This document shows positions 40,003-49,201 of a DNA stretch of 64,000 nucleotides, piece by piece. Each line of letters begins with the position of its first letter. The stretch's first letter is position 1. A program made the translations under genes and the position numbers. The stretch is from Paenibacillus sonchi (lineage in GTDB: Bacteria > Bacillota > Bacilli > Paenibacillales > Paenibacillaceae): positions 7,254,001 to 7,318,000 of the forward strand of contig NZ_CP068595.1 in assembly GCF_016772475.1 (NCBI RefSeq), given 5' to 3'. The notes below the pieces were generated by a model. It was given only the letters and a program-made list of their open reading frames with translations. It ran no database searches and had not been told where the DNA came from.

Positions 40003-40037
40003 AGCAAAATCCGGTAGAGGCATGGCGCCTCTACCGG
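40003..40037 (-). terminator. Terminator after lipoprotein 3
   Basis: CCGGTAGAGGC (40011-40021) pairs with GCCTCTACCGG (40027-40037), 11 perfect pairs; ATTTTG follows on the minus strand. It separates transporter 3 from two-component system 3. Confidence 0.75.
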
Positions 40038-40048
40038 TTGTCCGTGGC

Positions 40049-41662
40049 TTACTTGAACAAATCCTTCTTTTTGTTATAGGTTGCATTGGCCCAATCTACC
40101 AGCTTTTGCAGTCCCATATCCTCTGCCTTCTTAACCATGCTGTTGTAATTTGCCACTGCTTCCTCTTCAGAGTTCGCAAGGTAAATTCTGACCTTCTCGT
40201 TTTTGACCATCTCGTCAATCTTCGTCTTGATCGTCTTCTCCTCGGAATCCGGCTGTGCCTGGATTAAGCCGATTTGCGGCTTATAGACAGTGATGGCTTT
40301 GGTTTGCATCAGGGCCTGGGTCTTCTGTAAGCCCGGAACATAGGACAGCATACCCTCTGTAACCCCGTCGTTGTACAGGTACCACCACTTGATGCCGTTG
40401 CCGTTAACGAAATCCGCATCGGAAGGGTTGTATTTCAGATCCGGATGCCCTTCATTGTTCCAGGTCCAATGTTCCCCTTCGACGCCGAACATCGTCAGCT
40501 TCTTGCCCTCATCGCTTGCCAGATACTGCAGGAATTTGATCGAGGTTTCGGGATCTTTATTTTTTTGGGTGATGAACGTTCCCGCAAAGCCAAGCCCCGC
40601 ACTTACAACCTTTGCGTCCTTCGTCAAGGCGCTGGGCAGCATTTTGAATGTGTATGAGCCGCTTCCGCTGCTTTTGATCTTTATGTTGTCCGTATCTGCT
40701 GTAGCCACTGTATGGCTGTGGGCGAACGCTTTGCCGTTGGTGGCGTACTGGTCATCAATCTGATCGTTCGCCAGCGCGAAATTTTCGGCCAGAATGTATC
40801 CGTTGCGGTACAGGCTGTTCATAAACTTGAAGAACTCCAGCATTTTGGGCTGCCTAATGGAATAATCGACTTTTCCATCCTGTTCATACCAGCCATCCAG
40901 CAGGACCCCCGTGCCGAACTGTTGGAGGAAATATTGCTCCAGCCAGTCTTTGTCCATGATGAGCGGCACCATGTCCGGGTATTTCTTTTTGACCATGCCC
41001 AGCACCTTCACAAAATCATCCAGCGAGTTGATCGGCGGATTGCCCAGCTCTTTCAGAATATCTTCCCGCACAGCAATCCCCGGATTGCCGTCGCTGCCGA
41101 TTGAATACTTGTTCTGTTTCATTTCCTCCTGTGTGGCGAAGGAATTCCGGACCGTATAGAAGTTGCCGTCATCCATGGTATGAATCGCAATTCTCGTCTT
41201 GTCAATCTTGAAGTCCGGCGCATATTTCTCGATCAGCTCATTCCATGGATAGGAGAGCTTCGAGTCCGACATCCGGCCTACGTTCGAATAGGTAAAAACA
41301 AGGTCCGGCAGGTCGCCGGAAGCGATCATCAGCGGAAGCTGCTTGTCGTCCGTTGCGACGGTAACCTTCAGCTTCACCCCTGTTTTCTCAGTGATTTTAT
41401 CTGCCACGGGTCCTTTCCATTCTTTCACCGGATACCAGGGGGCGTCGATGAACAGCGACAATTCCTTCACTTCGCCGTTGCCTGAATCCCCTGCCGCGCC
41501 CGTGTTATCCTTGCTGCCGGCATTGTCCCCCTGCGCCGCATTGTCCGGTTTGCTTCCCTGGTTCCCGTTCCCGCCGCCGCTGCCGCAGGCGGACAGGAGC
41601 GAGATCATCATGATAGCCGCCAATACTGCCGTAAGCATCCTGTAGCTTCTGATTGTTTTCAA
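40049..41662 (-). CDS. Extracellular sugar-binding lipoprotein 3
   Basis: 537 residues starting at TTG 41662, which has GGGGGAG six bases upstream and directly opens a lipoprotein signal peptide; lipobox LSAC, Cys26, then a Gly/Asn/Asp-rich linker. Mature part is a family 1 solute-binding protein (LSLFIDAPWYPVKEW, ASGDLPDLVFTYSNV, FLQYLASDEGKKLTMFGVEGEHW). Unlike transporters 2 and 4, here the binding protein is last, after both permeases, with a palindromic hairpin (41691-41710) in the gap. Ligand unknown. Confidence 0.92.
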   Translation of the reverse strand: MKTIRSYRMLTAVLAAIMMISLLSACGSGGGNGNQGSKPDNAAQGDNAGSKDNTGAAGDSGNGEVKELSLFIDAPWYPVKEWKGPVADKITEKTGVKLKVTVATDDKQLPLMIASGDLPDLVFTYSNVGRMSDSKLSYPWNELIEKYAPDFKIDKTRIAIHTMDDGNFYTVRNSFATQEEMKQNKYSIGSDGNPGIAVREDILKELGNPPINSLDDFVKVLGMVKKKYPDMVPLIMDKDWLEQYFLQQFGTGVLLDGWYEQDGKVDYSIRQPKMLEFFKFMNSLYRNGYILAENFALANDQIDDQYATNGKAFAHSHTVATADTDNIKIKSSGSGSYTFKMLPSALTKDAKVVSAGLGFAGTFITQKNKDPETSIKFLQYLASDEGKKLTMFGVEGEHWTWNNEGHPDLKYNPSDADFVNGNGIKWWYLYNDGVTEGMLSYVPGLQKTQALMQTKAITVYKPQIGLIQAQPDSEEKTIKTKIDEMVKNEKVRIYLANSEEEAVANYNSMVKKAEDMGLQKLVDWANATYNKKKDLFK

Positions 41663-41690
41663 ATTAACTCCCCCATTTGTAATTAAATAT

Positions 41691-41710
41691 ATTAAAGCAA
41701 GCGCTTTAAT
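41691..41710. promoter_or_regulatory. Perfect palindrome between permease 3b and lipoprotein 3
   Basis: ATTAAAGC-AAGC-GCTTTAAT, eight-base arms, about 30 bases before the lipoprotein start. It contains AAGCGCTTT, which looks like the core of a LacI-type/cre operator but misses the cre consensus at three places. Either an operator or a stem-loop that raises lipoprotein expression. Confidence 0.45.
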
Positions 41711-41725
41711 ATTGAAACTGCTTTC

Positions 41726-42606
41726 TCAGCCTTTTACGGAACCAAGCATAATGCCATGCACAAAATACTTCTGCAGGAATGGATACACACAGATGATCGG
41801 CACGATGGAGACTACCATCGCCGTTACCTGCAAGGAGAAGCTGGTCACGCCTGCCGAAGCACTGTTGGCAGCGGCAATCGCATCCATCGGAGAATTGCTC
41901 TTGTTAATAACCTCCATCATGCGGAAGGCAAGCGTCCGCAGATTCTCTGATTGGACGAAATAGGCGGAATCGAGCCAGGAATTCCATTGGCCCACACCCA
42001 TGAACAGCGCCATTGTGGCAAGCAGCGGCATGGATACCGGCAGGATAATCCGGAAGAAAATGACGAATTCGCCGGCGCCGTCAATATGGGCGGATTCCTT
42101 CAGCTCACCGGGAATTTCCCGGAAGAACGAGATGGCAATGAGCAGGAAGAACGTACTGAGCATCGACGGTATGATATAGACGCCAAACGAATTCAGCAGA
42201 CCGATCGAGCGCAGCACCACGTAGTAAGGGATCAGGCCGCCGGAAAAATACATTGCAAAAATGATGATTGCAAAATACAGTTTGCTGAACAGCAGGTCAC
42301 GGTGCGATAGCCCGTAAGCTACCAGACTTGTCAGCAGCAGCCCCAATGCTGTACCCGAAACCGTCCGGACAACCGTGACTATGAAGGCACGATACCATTT
42401 GGGATCGTCCAGAAACATTTTATAATTCTCCAGAGTAAAACTCCGCGGCCAGAGATAGACGCCCCCAGAAGGGAATCCGATCCTTTGTTGAATGAAGCAA
42501 TCAGAACATAATAGAACGGGTACAGCATGGTAAGCATGATCATGAAGAGGACGTTATAAATAATGCTGTCCAACAGCAGATCCTTCTGTCTTTGACTCTT
42601 GAGCAC
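41726..42606 (-). CDS. Sugar ABC transporter permease 3b (YtcP type), frame broken at 42462-42466
   Basis: GTG start with AAAGGAGG; frames join at the C run 42462-42466, where one extra base restores GGVYLWPRSFTLENYKMF, the same element that is broken in permease 2b, giving 293 residues. EAA loop ELKESAHIDGAGEFVIFFRI; C-terminus VHGIMLGSVKG. Works with permease 3a (17-base gap) and lipoprotein 3. Confidence 0.87.
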
Positions 42607-42623
42607 GGCTCTTCCTCCTTTCT

Positions 42624-43598
42624 CTAGAATAAGCTTGAGCCTGACATCCGTTTGGCGATAAAGTTACTGGAAAAGATTAATATTACCGAGATCACCGACT
42701 GGATTAAATCAATAGCCGCTGCATATGAGAAACGGCCGTCCCTCAGCCCCACCTTGAACGCATAGGTCTGCACAATCTCCGAAGTCGGATTGTTGATGCT
42801 GTTGCCGAACAGGTACGCCTGCTCGAAGTTGGAGCCCACCAGTCCGCCTCCAAGAATACTGCCGATCGTCAACACCAGCACGACCACAATGGTTCCCTTC
42901 ATCCCCGGCAGCGTGATATGACGGATGCGGGCAAGTCTTCCTGCCCCGTCGATCTCAGCCGCTTCGTACAGTGCCGGATTGATGCCGGTAATGGCTGCCA
43001 GGAAAATAATCGTCCACCAGCCCATTTCCTTCCAGATGGCGCTTCCGACTGCCAGTCCCCAGAAATAATTCGGGCTTGTCAGAATATTGAGCGGTTCGTG
43101 GATGAAGCCGAGGCTCATCAGAGCCTTGTTGACCACACCGACATCTGCGGACAAAAAGGCATAGGAAACACCGACCACCACAACCCAGGAGATAAAATGC
43201 GGCAGATAGCTGACCGTCTGAACGAACCGCTTGAAGGCCATGTTTTTCACTTCATTCAGCATAATCGCGAGCAGAATCGGCGCCGGAAAAGCGAAGATGA
43301 CCTTCAGAAAGCTCAGGATCAGCGTATTGCGGACAATTTGGCCGAACTGATAATCATGCACAAATTCATCGAAATACTTCAGCCCCACCCAATCACTTGT
43401 AAAAATCCCCTTGATGCCGCTTGAAATGCTGTAGTCTTTAAACGCCATCAGAATCCCGAACATCGGCGTGTACGAAAAAATCACCAAAAACACCATGCCG
43501 AGTCCAACAAATAAATGAAGCATCTTTTGTTTTTTGAACCGCTTCCATAATCGGCCGCTGCCGGCCTGCGGGCTGGTAAGCTGTGTCTCCAGTTGCAT
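42624..43598 (-). CDS. Sugar ABC transporter permease 3a (LplB type)
   Basis: 324 residues from ATG 43598 (AAGGAGGG upstream); the frame stays open further back, but that part has no RBS. LplB features: YTPMFGILMAFKDYSISSGI, EAA loop EAAEIDGAGRLARIRHITLPG, six membrane spans. First gene of the transporter 3 operon, with a cre-like box 66-79 bases upstream. Confidence 0.92.
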   Translation of the reverse strand: MQLETQLTSPQAGSGRLWKRFKKQKMLHLFVGLGMVFLVIFSYTPMFGILMAFKDYSISSGIKGIFTSDWVGLKYFDEFVHDYQFGQIVRNTLILSFLKVIFAFPAPILLAIMLNEVKNMAFKRFVQTVSYLPHFISWVVVVGVSYAFLSADVGVVNKALMSLGFIHEPLNILTSPNYFWGLAVGSAIWKEMGWWTIIFLAAITGINPALYEAAEIDGAGRLARIRHITLPGMKGTIVVVLVLTIGSILGGGLVGSNFEQAYLFGNSINNPTSEIVQTYAFKVGLRDGRFSYAAAIDLIQSVISVILIFSSNFIAKRMSGSSLF

Positions 43599-43663
43599 AT
43601 GCGACCCTCCTTCTATATGTAGTGTACCCTCCCGGACAACGGCGGCATAAGCCAACATTCTTA

Positions 43664-43677
43664 AGAAAGCGTTGTCA
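43664..43677. promoter_or_regulatory. cre-like box upstream of transporter 3
   Basis: AGAAAGCGTTGTCA, two mismatches to the cre consensus. Confidence 0.4.
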
Positions 43678-43758
43678 TTTTTGAATATCGGGAACACCAA
43701 ATAGCTGGCTTTGGTGTCTTACGTGACTGGGGAGCTAGGAAGATTGATGAGTTGGGAA

Positions 43759-43790
43759 GACTACTGAGGTGAGTGACTACGGAGGTGAGT
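43759..43790. repeat. 16-base tandem duplication
   Basis: GACTACTGAGGTGAGT followed directly by GACTACGGAGGTGAGT (one mismatch). Part of the non-coding stretch 43599-44754. Confidence 0.8.
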
Positions 43791-43822
43791 CCCCCATCAC
43801 CGGATGCCCTCAGCAACCGGTT

Positions 43823-43888
43823 AATTGCACTCTGTACAATTAAAACCTCACTTTTGAGCAGAAACAGAACATAATTGTACTCTGTACA
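43823..43888. repeat. Two copies of a TGTACA palindromic motif
   Basis: AATTGCACTCTGTACA at 43823 and AATTGTACTCTGTACA at 43873, exactly 50 bases apart. Each is close to the palindrome AATTGTAC-TCT-GTACAATT. A related palindrome, TGTTGTACAACA, occurs at 44516-44527. No gene is adjacent; function unknown. Confidence 0.7.
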
Positions 43889-44206
43889 TTTATTTAAACT
43901 GAAATTGGCTAAATAGCCGCTTATCATCAATTTTAGTTGCACAAACTACACTTAAAGCATAAAGATGGCCTCCACAGCTCGTAATAACTGCAGAAAGTAC
44001 AACTAGTCAGGGGACTGACACACTATTTGCCGTGTGGACAGGCGTAGGAATCAGTCGTGTAGGTCGGCGCACGAATTGACAACGCATCTGGCGTGAAAAT
44101 CTGCTATGTGGTTCAACCGCACCGCTCGGACACATGGATCAGTCGTGTGATCGGCTACACGGGTCAGCCGCACAGCCGTGAAGTTTTGCTGCGCGAGCCA
44201 ACCGCA

Positions 44207-44545
44207 CTAATCACAGACGCTACATACTGGTGCACGAGTCAACTTGGCAGCATTAGTTGCTTCTATTACATGGGCTTGTTGCATGGTTCTATTGCAACAA
44301 GTGCGGCACTTTTCACCTTTCGCACAAGTAGAACGGCTTCGCCGTCCCTTTAAAGGACGGTACCGTTTCAGCGAGAAATAGAAGAAACATTTATGGCGTG
44401 AAGCATATAAATGCTTATATTTGAACAAAAGGCCACACCGTGTGCTTGCAGTTTCTGCAAGCACAAAATCACCCTGACGGGTGAATAAGGTCTTAGAGGT
44501 TACAAAGTCCGCATTTGTTGTACAACATGCCTGCTGAAGAGACAC
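44207..44545 (-). other. Doubtful Cys-rich reading frame inside the repeat region
   Basis: A 112-codon open frame with nine cysteines, many in pairs (CAKGEKCRTCCN, APVCSVCD). I see no good RBS, and three perfect hairpins lie within it (44401-44416, 44442-44464, 44470-44485), which is unusual for a coding sequence. A second open frame of 93 codons at 43661-43942 on the same strand is equally unsupported. I think both are chance readings of a repeated structured element, but translation cannot be excluded. Confidence 0.25.
44338..44485. other. Cluster of perfect hairpins, possible structured RNA
   Basis: In 150 bases: CCGTCC/GGACGG around 44343-44360, AAGCAT-ATAA-ATGCTT at 44401-44416, GTGCTTGCAG-TTT-CTGCAAGCAC at 44442-44464, TCACCC-TGAC-GGGTGA at 44470-44485. 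None has a terminator-like T run. Could be a non-coding RNA, a mobile miniature element or a repeated intergenic element; strand undetermined. Around it (43940-44260) are degenerate repeats built on ATCAGTCGTGT and GTC.GCCGCAC. Confidence 0.35.
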
Positions 44546-44663
44546 TTTGTTGTATTCCGTGCAAGATTTTCGAGGGTTAACCCCTCAGGAGAACCCAAGC
44601 TTCTTATTTATCCTAAACTTCCAAGTTGTCCACATTTTTTTACATTGCATATTTTCCTATACA

Positions 44664-44706
44664 ACAAAAAAGCAGCAATACTCCGGTTACCGGAACACTG
44701 CTGCTT
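44664..44706 (-). terminator. Terminator after the Nif3-like gene
   Basis: AGCAGCA (44671-44677) pairs with TGCTGCT (44699-44705), inner stem TCCGG/CCGGA; seven T follow on the minus strand. Confidence 0.85.
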
Positions 44707-44754
44707 ATAATTGTAGATCTGACATTCTCCTGCTGAATCCGTGATGGGATCAGC

Positions 44755-45561
44755 CTACAGATAAATAAACGGCTCCTTCGCATCAACAAACGTTACCGGA
44801 AGGCCGCTCACCAGCGGCGCCAGCCATTCCGCCATATACTTCATGCCCCACTCCTCGGAACGCTCATGGCCAATCACTATCATCGCTTTATTCTGGCCGA
44901 GCATCGCGGCATCGTTGACATATGCGCACAAGGTCCATTCCGTGATATCGCCGCAGATCATCACATCGAGGTTCTTTTCCTGCATCAGCTCCATGGGCAT
45001 TTGCTCCCGGCCCAGACCCAGGCTTCCGCCTCCAACCAATATGCCGATGCGGGAGCAAGCGGAATCGGGATTGCCGACAATCTGAATGACATCCATGCCA
45101 AGTTTTTGCTTCAGGAAGCCAGCCAGCGCCCGGACCGTTGTCTCTTCGATGAGATAACCCCAGGGATTTTTCTCTTCAAGCTTCTTGTCCTCCCACGCCA
45201 GCTCCTTGAGCAAGCCGTCATAAATGCGGTCCGTGTCCGCCAAATGCATATGGTCATGAAATCTCCAGATGGCGATTCCGTGCTGCTCGATCAAGGTCCG
45301 CTTGGCCAGGTACACAGGGTCCTCCTGCAGCCAGTCCAGCGTATCCATTCCAGTGAAATAGGTTGGCTCATGGGTAATAATCAGGTTCGCTCCGATGGCA
45401 ACCGCTTCCCGGATGACATCCACCGTAGCCATAAATGTAGTAACGATGCCAGTCACTTCCATGTCCTCATGCCCGCTCGCAAGCACATCGCAGGTCTGCT
45501 CCAGCTTGCGGCCGCCGCAGCAATCAAGCAGAATCCGGTCAATTACCTCTTGCACTTTCAT
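44755..45561 (-). CDS. Nif3-like dinuclear metal centre protein
   Basis: 268 residues of the NGG1p-interacting factor 3 (DUF34) family. Visible family blocks: CDVLASGHEDMEVTGIVTTFMATVDVIREA, ITHEPTYF, FHDHMHLADTDRIYDGL and C-terminal GHERSEEWGMKYM, whose His, Asp and Glu residues ligate two metals in solved members. The biochemical role of the family is not settled. It is last in the operon with transporter 4, 27 bases after a permease gene, and is followed by a strong terminator, so it is a real member of this sugar operon. RBS AAGGAG. Confidence 0.88.
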   Translation of the reverse strand: MKVQEVIDRILLDCCGGRKLEQTCDVLASGHEDMEVTGIVTTFMATVDVIREAVAIGANLIITHEPTYFTGMDTLDWLQEDPVYLAKRTLIEQHGIAIWRFHDHMHLADTDRIYDGLLKELAWEDKKLEEKNPWGYLIEETTVRALAGFLKQKLGMDVIQIVGNPDSACSRIGILVGGGSLGLGREQMPMELMQEKNLDVMICGDITEWTLCAYVNDAAMLGQNKAMIVIGHERSEEWGMKYMAEWLAPLVSGLPVTFVDAKEPFIYL

Positions 45562-45588
45562 CTCTGCATTCTCCTTTTCATCTTTTCT

Positions 45589-46482
45589 TTAGCCTTTCAC
45601 TGCGCCGATGACAACCCCGCGGGTTAAATACTTCTGCATAAAGGGCAGAACGAACAATACCGGCACAATGCCCAGCACCGCCATAGCCATCCGTACCGCC
45701 GTGCTCGGCAGCTTCACCGCTTCTGCTCCGATCACACCGCTGGCCTGGCCGGAGTTGAGGAATTGAATGTTGTTCATCAGCTGGATCAGCAGATTCTGAA
45801 TGCCGTACCATTTCGGTTTCGACACAAAATAAAGCGCATTGATCCAGTCGTTCCAGTAGGCCAGCCCCATAAACAGGCCGACGGTGGCCATAACCGGCAT
45901 GGACAACGGAAGCATAATCCGGAAGAAGGTCCGCAGCTCCGACGCCCCGTCAATCTGGGAAGCCTCGATGATTTCCACGGGCACATTATTTTTGAAATAG
46001 TTCCGGACCAGCAGCACATTGAAGCCGTTCGACAGCAGGTTCGGCACAATAAGCGCCCATAGCGTATCCTTGATATGGAAATACTGGGTCCACATGATAT
46101 AGGAAGGGACAATCCCCCCGCTGAACAGCATCGTAAAAAACACGATAAAAGCCAGCGTATTGTGATATTTGAAATCGGTACGGGACATGGGATAAGCAAG
46201 CATGCTTGTAATCAGCAGACCAAATCCGGTACCCAGCAGCGTAACCAGAAAGGAAACCCCGTAGGCTCTTACGAAGGTGTATGCTGAAGCTTTAATGTAT
46301 AAGTACGCGTCAAGACTTGTCTGCTCGGGAAAAAAGCTGTATCCGTTCCGGATCAGGGCCGTTTCGTCGGTGAACGAGGCAATGACGATCAGAAGGAAGG
46401 GCAAAAATGCAAATACAGTCAGCAAGATCATCACGATCGCAGAGAAAATAACAAATGTTCGTTCCCCTCTGGTTTGTATCAT
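45589..46482 (-). CDS. Sugar ABC transporter permease 4b (YtcP type)
   Basis: 297 residues, intact. EAA loop IIEASQIDGASELRTFFRIMLP, six membrane spans, C-terminus TRGVVIGAVKG. AGGAGG precedes the ATG. Follows permease 4a by 12 bases. Imports the ligand of lipoprotein 4. Confidence 0.93.
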   Translation of the reverse strand: MIQTRGERTFVIFSAIVMILLTVFAFLPFLLIVIASFTDETALIRNGYSFFPEQTSLDAYLYIKASAYTFVRAYGVSFLVTLLGTGFGLLITSMLAYPMSRTDFKYHNTLAFIVFFTMLFSGGIVPSYIMWTQYFHIKDTLWALIVPNLLSNGFNVLLVRNYFKNNVPVEIIEASQIDGASELRTFFRIMLPLSMPVMATVGLFMGLAYWNDWINALYFVSKPKWYGIQNLLIQLMNNIQFLNSGQASGVIGAEAVKLPSTAVRMAMAVLGIVPVLFVLPFMQKYLTRGVVIGAVKG

Positions 46483-46494
46483 AAGTATTTCCTC

Positions 46495-47418
46495 CTAGAA
46501 CAAAGCGTTTTCTGAATTAACCTTTTTGACGATGGCATTTACCGTAAGCACCAGCACAAATCCGACCAGGGATTGATACAAGCCTGCTGCTGCGGACATT
46601 CCGATATCATTCAACTGCATTAAAGCGCGGTAGACATACGTATCAATGGTTTGGGTGGCACTGAACAGTGCACCCGAATTCATCGGAACCTGGTAGAACA
46701 GGCCGAAATCGGAGTTGAATATCCGTCCCATCGACATGAGCACCAGCACAATGACCGTCGGCTTCAGAAGCGGCAGTGTAATCATGCGGATCTGCTTCAG
46801 CTTCCCCGCGCCATCAATCTTGGCAGCTTCATAAATACTCTTGTCAATTCCCGCGATGGAAGCGAAATAGACGATGGAGCCGTAGCCTGCCGTTTTCCAG
46901 ATCTGAATCATAACTAACAGATAAGGCCAATATTTCGGCTCTGAATACCAGTTGATCTCCGGAAGACCAAGCGGGCGGAGAATAGAATGATTGACGAACC
47001 CGCTGTCCGCGTTAAGGAAAGCAAAGACCAGCAGGGAAAGAACAACCATGGAGATCAGGTTGGGCAGAATCAGCCCGGTCATAAAAAGCTTCGAGTACAG
47101 CTTACTCAGCAGCTCCGACATCAGGATGGCAATAATAATGGAAACAATGGTCCCCAGCGCGATAAAAGTGATATTGTAGAGCAAGGTATTCCGCGTCATA
47201 ATCCAGGCATCGCTGGTCTGGAACAGAAAGGTAAAGTTCTGGAATCCGATCCAATCGCTTCCGAAAATTCCTTTGGCGTAATTGACATCCTTGAAAGCGA
47301 TAAACACCCCGAACATCGGAAAATAGCTGTTGACCAGAAAATAGAGCAGGCCCGGAGCGGCCAATATTAATAAGGGAAGCGTCTTTTTGAGAGGTTTGGA
47401 TTTGCGTTTGGCGGTCAT
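46495..47418 (-). CDS. Sugar ABC transporter permease 4a (LplB type)
   Basis: 307 residues from ATG 47418, chosen because GGAGGTGA lies eight bases upstream; the GTG at 47436 would overlap that RBS. LplB features: NSYFPMFGVFIAFKDVNY, EAA loop EAAKIDGAGKLKQIRMITLPL. Second gene of the transporter 4 operon, 69 bases after the lipoprotein; a small GAGCC/GGCTC hairpin (47449-47465) lies in the gap. Confidence 0.92.
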   Translation of the reverse strand: MTAKRKSKPLKKTLPLLILAAPGLLYFLVNSYFPMFGVFIAFKDVNYAKGIFGSDWIGFQNFTFLFQTSDAWIMTRNTLLYNITFIALGTIVSIIIAILMSELLSKLYSKLFMTGLILPNLISMVVLSLLVFAFLNADSGFVNHSILRPLGLPEINWYSEPKYWPYLLVMIQIWKTAGYGSIVYFASIAGIDKSIYEAAKIDGAGKLKQIRMITLPLLKPTVIVLVLMSMGRIFNSDFGLFYQVPMNSGALFSATQTIDTYVYRALMQLNDIGMSAAAGLYQSLVGFVLVLTVNAIVKKVNSENALF

Positions 47419-47487
47419 GTCGGAATTCACCTCCACCCGCTGGGAACAGAGCCTGTGAACGGCTCCATTCTCAGCAGTTCTTTGGAA

Positions 47488-49032
47488 TTATTTGTTCTGC
47501 GCGGCAATCCATTCGTCCAGCTGCTTCTGCTTGCTGTCAATGATGGCCTGGGCCCCTGCATCCTTGAGCGCATTGATGAATTTCGGAATAATCGTATCCG
47601 GGTCAAGCGAGCCGCTGACCAGCGCCGGCAGGAATTGATTCACGACGTTGTTCACGGCGCTGATCTGTGTTTTCACTTGACTCTGGTCGAAAATAAATCC
47701 GAAATACGGCGATCTTTCCGTATCCTTGTTTTCCTTCAGCTTCAATTCCACATCCGACCAGTTGATGCCCTCGAACTGATACTGGAGGGATTCCGAGCCT
47801 ACAACCCCGGAGCTCAGCATTGCTGTGTAAGGCACCGTGTTGGCATCCATGCCTTCCGGGAATTTCACATGATGCTCGTCAACCTTCAGGTAATCCTCCC
47901 CTTCCACGCCAAAGAGAATGGTATTGATCAGATCGGCGTCTGTGTAGAGCAGGTTCAGGAATTTCACAGCGGCCTCCTGCTCCTTAGAGGTGCTGGACAC
48001 CATCCAGGTTACAGAGTTCACGGCGCTTGTATCAAAATAAAAAGGAGCGATCCGTTTGGTTTCCAGCGTTTTTCCTGCCAGGGCGCTCAGGGTTTTACCT
48101 ACCTCCATGCCGCTGTAGCCTCCAATATAGGAGAAACCGCGTCCGGAAGAAATCAGCTCCATGGCTGTAACCGTCGTCGTTGCGGTATCCTTTTGCAGAT
48201 AACCCGCATTGAACCAGTCTCTCATCATTTGAATTCCGTTCTTAAAGATATCGGTTTCATAGTAATTAACGACTTTGCCGCTGTCGCCGATGACAACGCC
48301 GACTCCGGTTGTATCCGTCAGGTAATCGACCTTGTTCGCGCCTTTCAGCATATTGATAAGCCCCGTATCTGTCGGATTCACACTGATCGGTCCGAACGGA
48401 ACCACATCGGGATTCTTCTGCTTCACGGCCGCGAAGACGGCGGGCAGATCCTCAGCCGTGCGGATCTGGTCAGCCGATAACCCCGCTTCTTTCAACATTT
48501 CGGAGTTGTAGATCACAATAGTGGGCAAGGCCATCCCTTTATTCACCGGAATTCCGTAGATATGCCCGTCCATCGTTGTAGCTTTGAGAATATCGGGACC
48601 GAAGTCCTTTTCCAGGATCGCAGTCATTTCCTTTCCGTATTTCGGAAGAAGCTCTTCGAGCGGAGACACCTGGCTTTTCGACACATAATTCGAGAGCTGC
48701 CCCAGGGTGGTGAAGACATCCATTTTCTCTCCGCTCTGCAGAGCCAGATTGACCTTCTGGGCATAATCGGAAGGACCATACAGACGGAAATCCACCTTTA
48801 CCCCGATCTTTTCTGTGGTGATCGCATTGATTGCGTCTGTTACTTTGCTCAGATCATCCGGAATCCGGTTGAATGACGGCAGGGCAAAAACAATCTCCGT
48901 CAGTTTCTCCTTTGCCGGGGTATTCCCGGAATCGGTTGCGGATGTATTTGAATTGTTGCTGCAAGCCGCCAGAAGTGAACTGCATAACACCGTTGACAAC
49001 AATAATGAACCTAACCCCTTTTTACTTTTCAT
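47488..49032 (-). CDS. Extracellular sugar-binding lipoprotein 4
   Basis: 514 residues from ATG 49032 (AGGAGGC seven bases upstream; an ATG six bases earlier is too close to it). Signal peptide with lipobox LLAAC, Cys24, then Asn/Ser/Thr linker. Family 1 solute-binding protein: TEIVFALPSFNRIP, DVFTTLGQLSNYVS, FLNLLYTDADLINTILFGVEGEDY. First gene of lipoprotein-permease-permease-Nif3. The terminator at 49147-49185 separates it from two-component system 4. Confidence 0.92.
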   Translation of the reverse strand: MKSKKGLGSLLLSTVLCSSLLAACSNNSNTSATDSGNTPAKEKLTEIVFALPSFNRIPDDLSKVTDAINAITTEKIGVKVDFRLYGPSDYAQKVNLALQSGEKMDVFTTLGQLSNYVSKSQVSPLEELLPKYGKEMTAILEKDFGPDILKATTMDGHIYGIPVNKGMALPTIVIYNSEMLKEAGLSADQIRTAEDLPAVFAAVKQKNPDVVPFGPISVNPTDTGLINMLKGANKVDYLTDTTGVGVVIGDSGKVVNYYETDIFKNGIQMMRDWFNAGYLQKDTATTTVTAMELISSGRGFSYIGGYSGMEVGKTLSALAGKTLETKRIAPFYFDTSAVNSVTWMVSSTSKEQEAAVKFLNLLYTDADLINTILFGVEGEDYLKVDEHHVKFPEGMDANTVPYTAMLSSGVVGSESLQYQFEGINWSDVELKLKENKDTERSPYFGFIFDQSQVKTQISAVNNVVNQFLPALVSGSLDPDTIIPKFINALKDAGAQAIIDSKQKQLDEWIAAQNK

Positions 49033-49146
49033 ATTCATGCCTCCTGTTCTGTGCTTTCGTTATTATTGTACTTGTTTGGGGGATGCGGAGCTTTTAAAAA
49101 GACGGTGTGTTTTTTCGAAAAACCGTGCTGCCATGCCGTTCTTATA

Positions 49147-49185
49147 AACCAAAACAGCGACTTCCCCCTCACAGGAAAATCGCTG
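49147..49185 (-). terminator. Terminator after response regulator 4
   Basis: CAGCGA (49155-49160) pairs with TCGCTG (49180-49185), extended inward by wobble pairs; TTTTGGTTT follows on the minus strand. Confidence 0.7.
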
Positions 49186-49201
49186 CTTGGCCGGCTAACG
49201 G

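Noticed and set aside
43661..43942. 93-codon minus-strand frame upstream of permease 3a
   Set aside because: It covers the cre-like box and tandem repeats, lacks an RBS and resembles no known protein family that I recognise.
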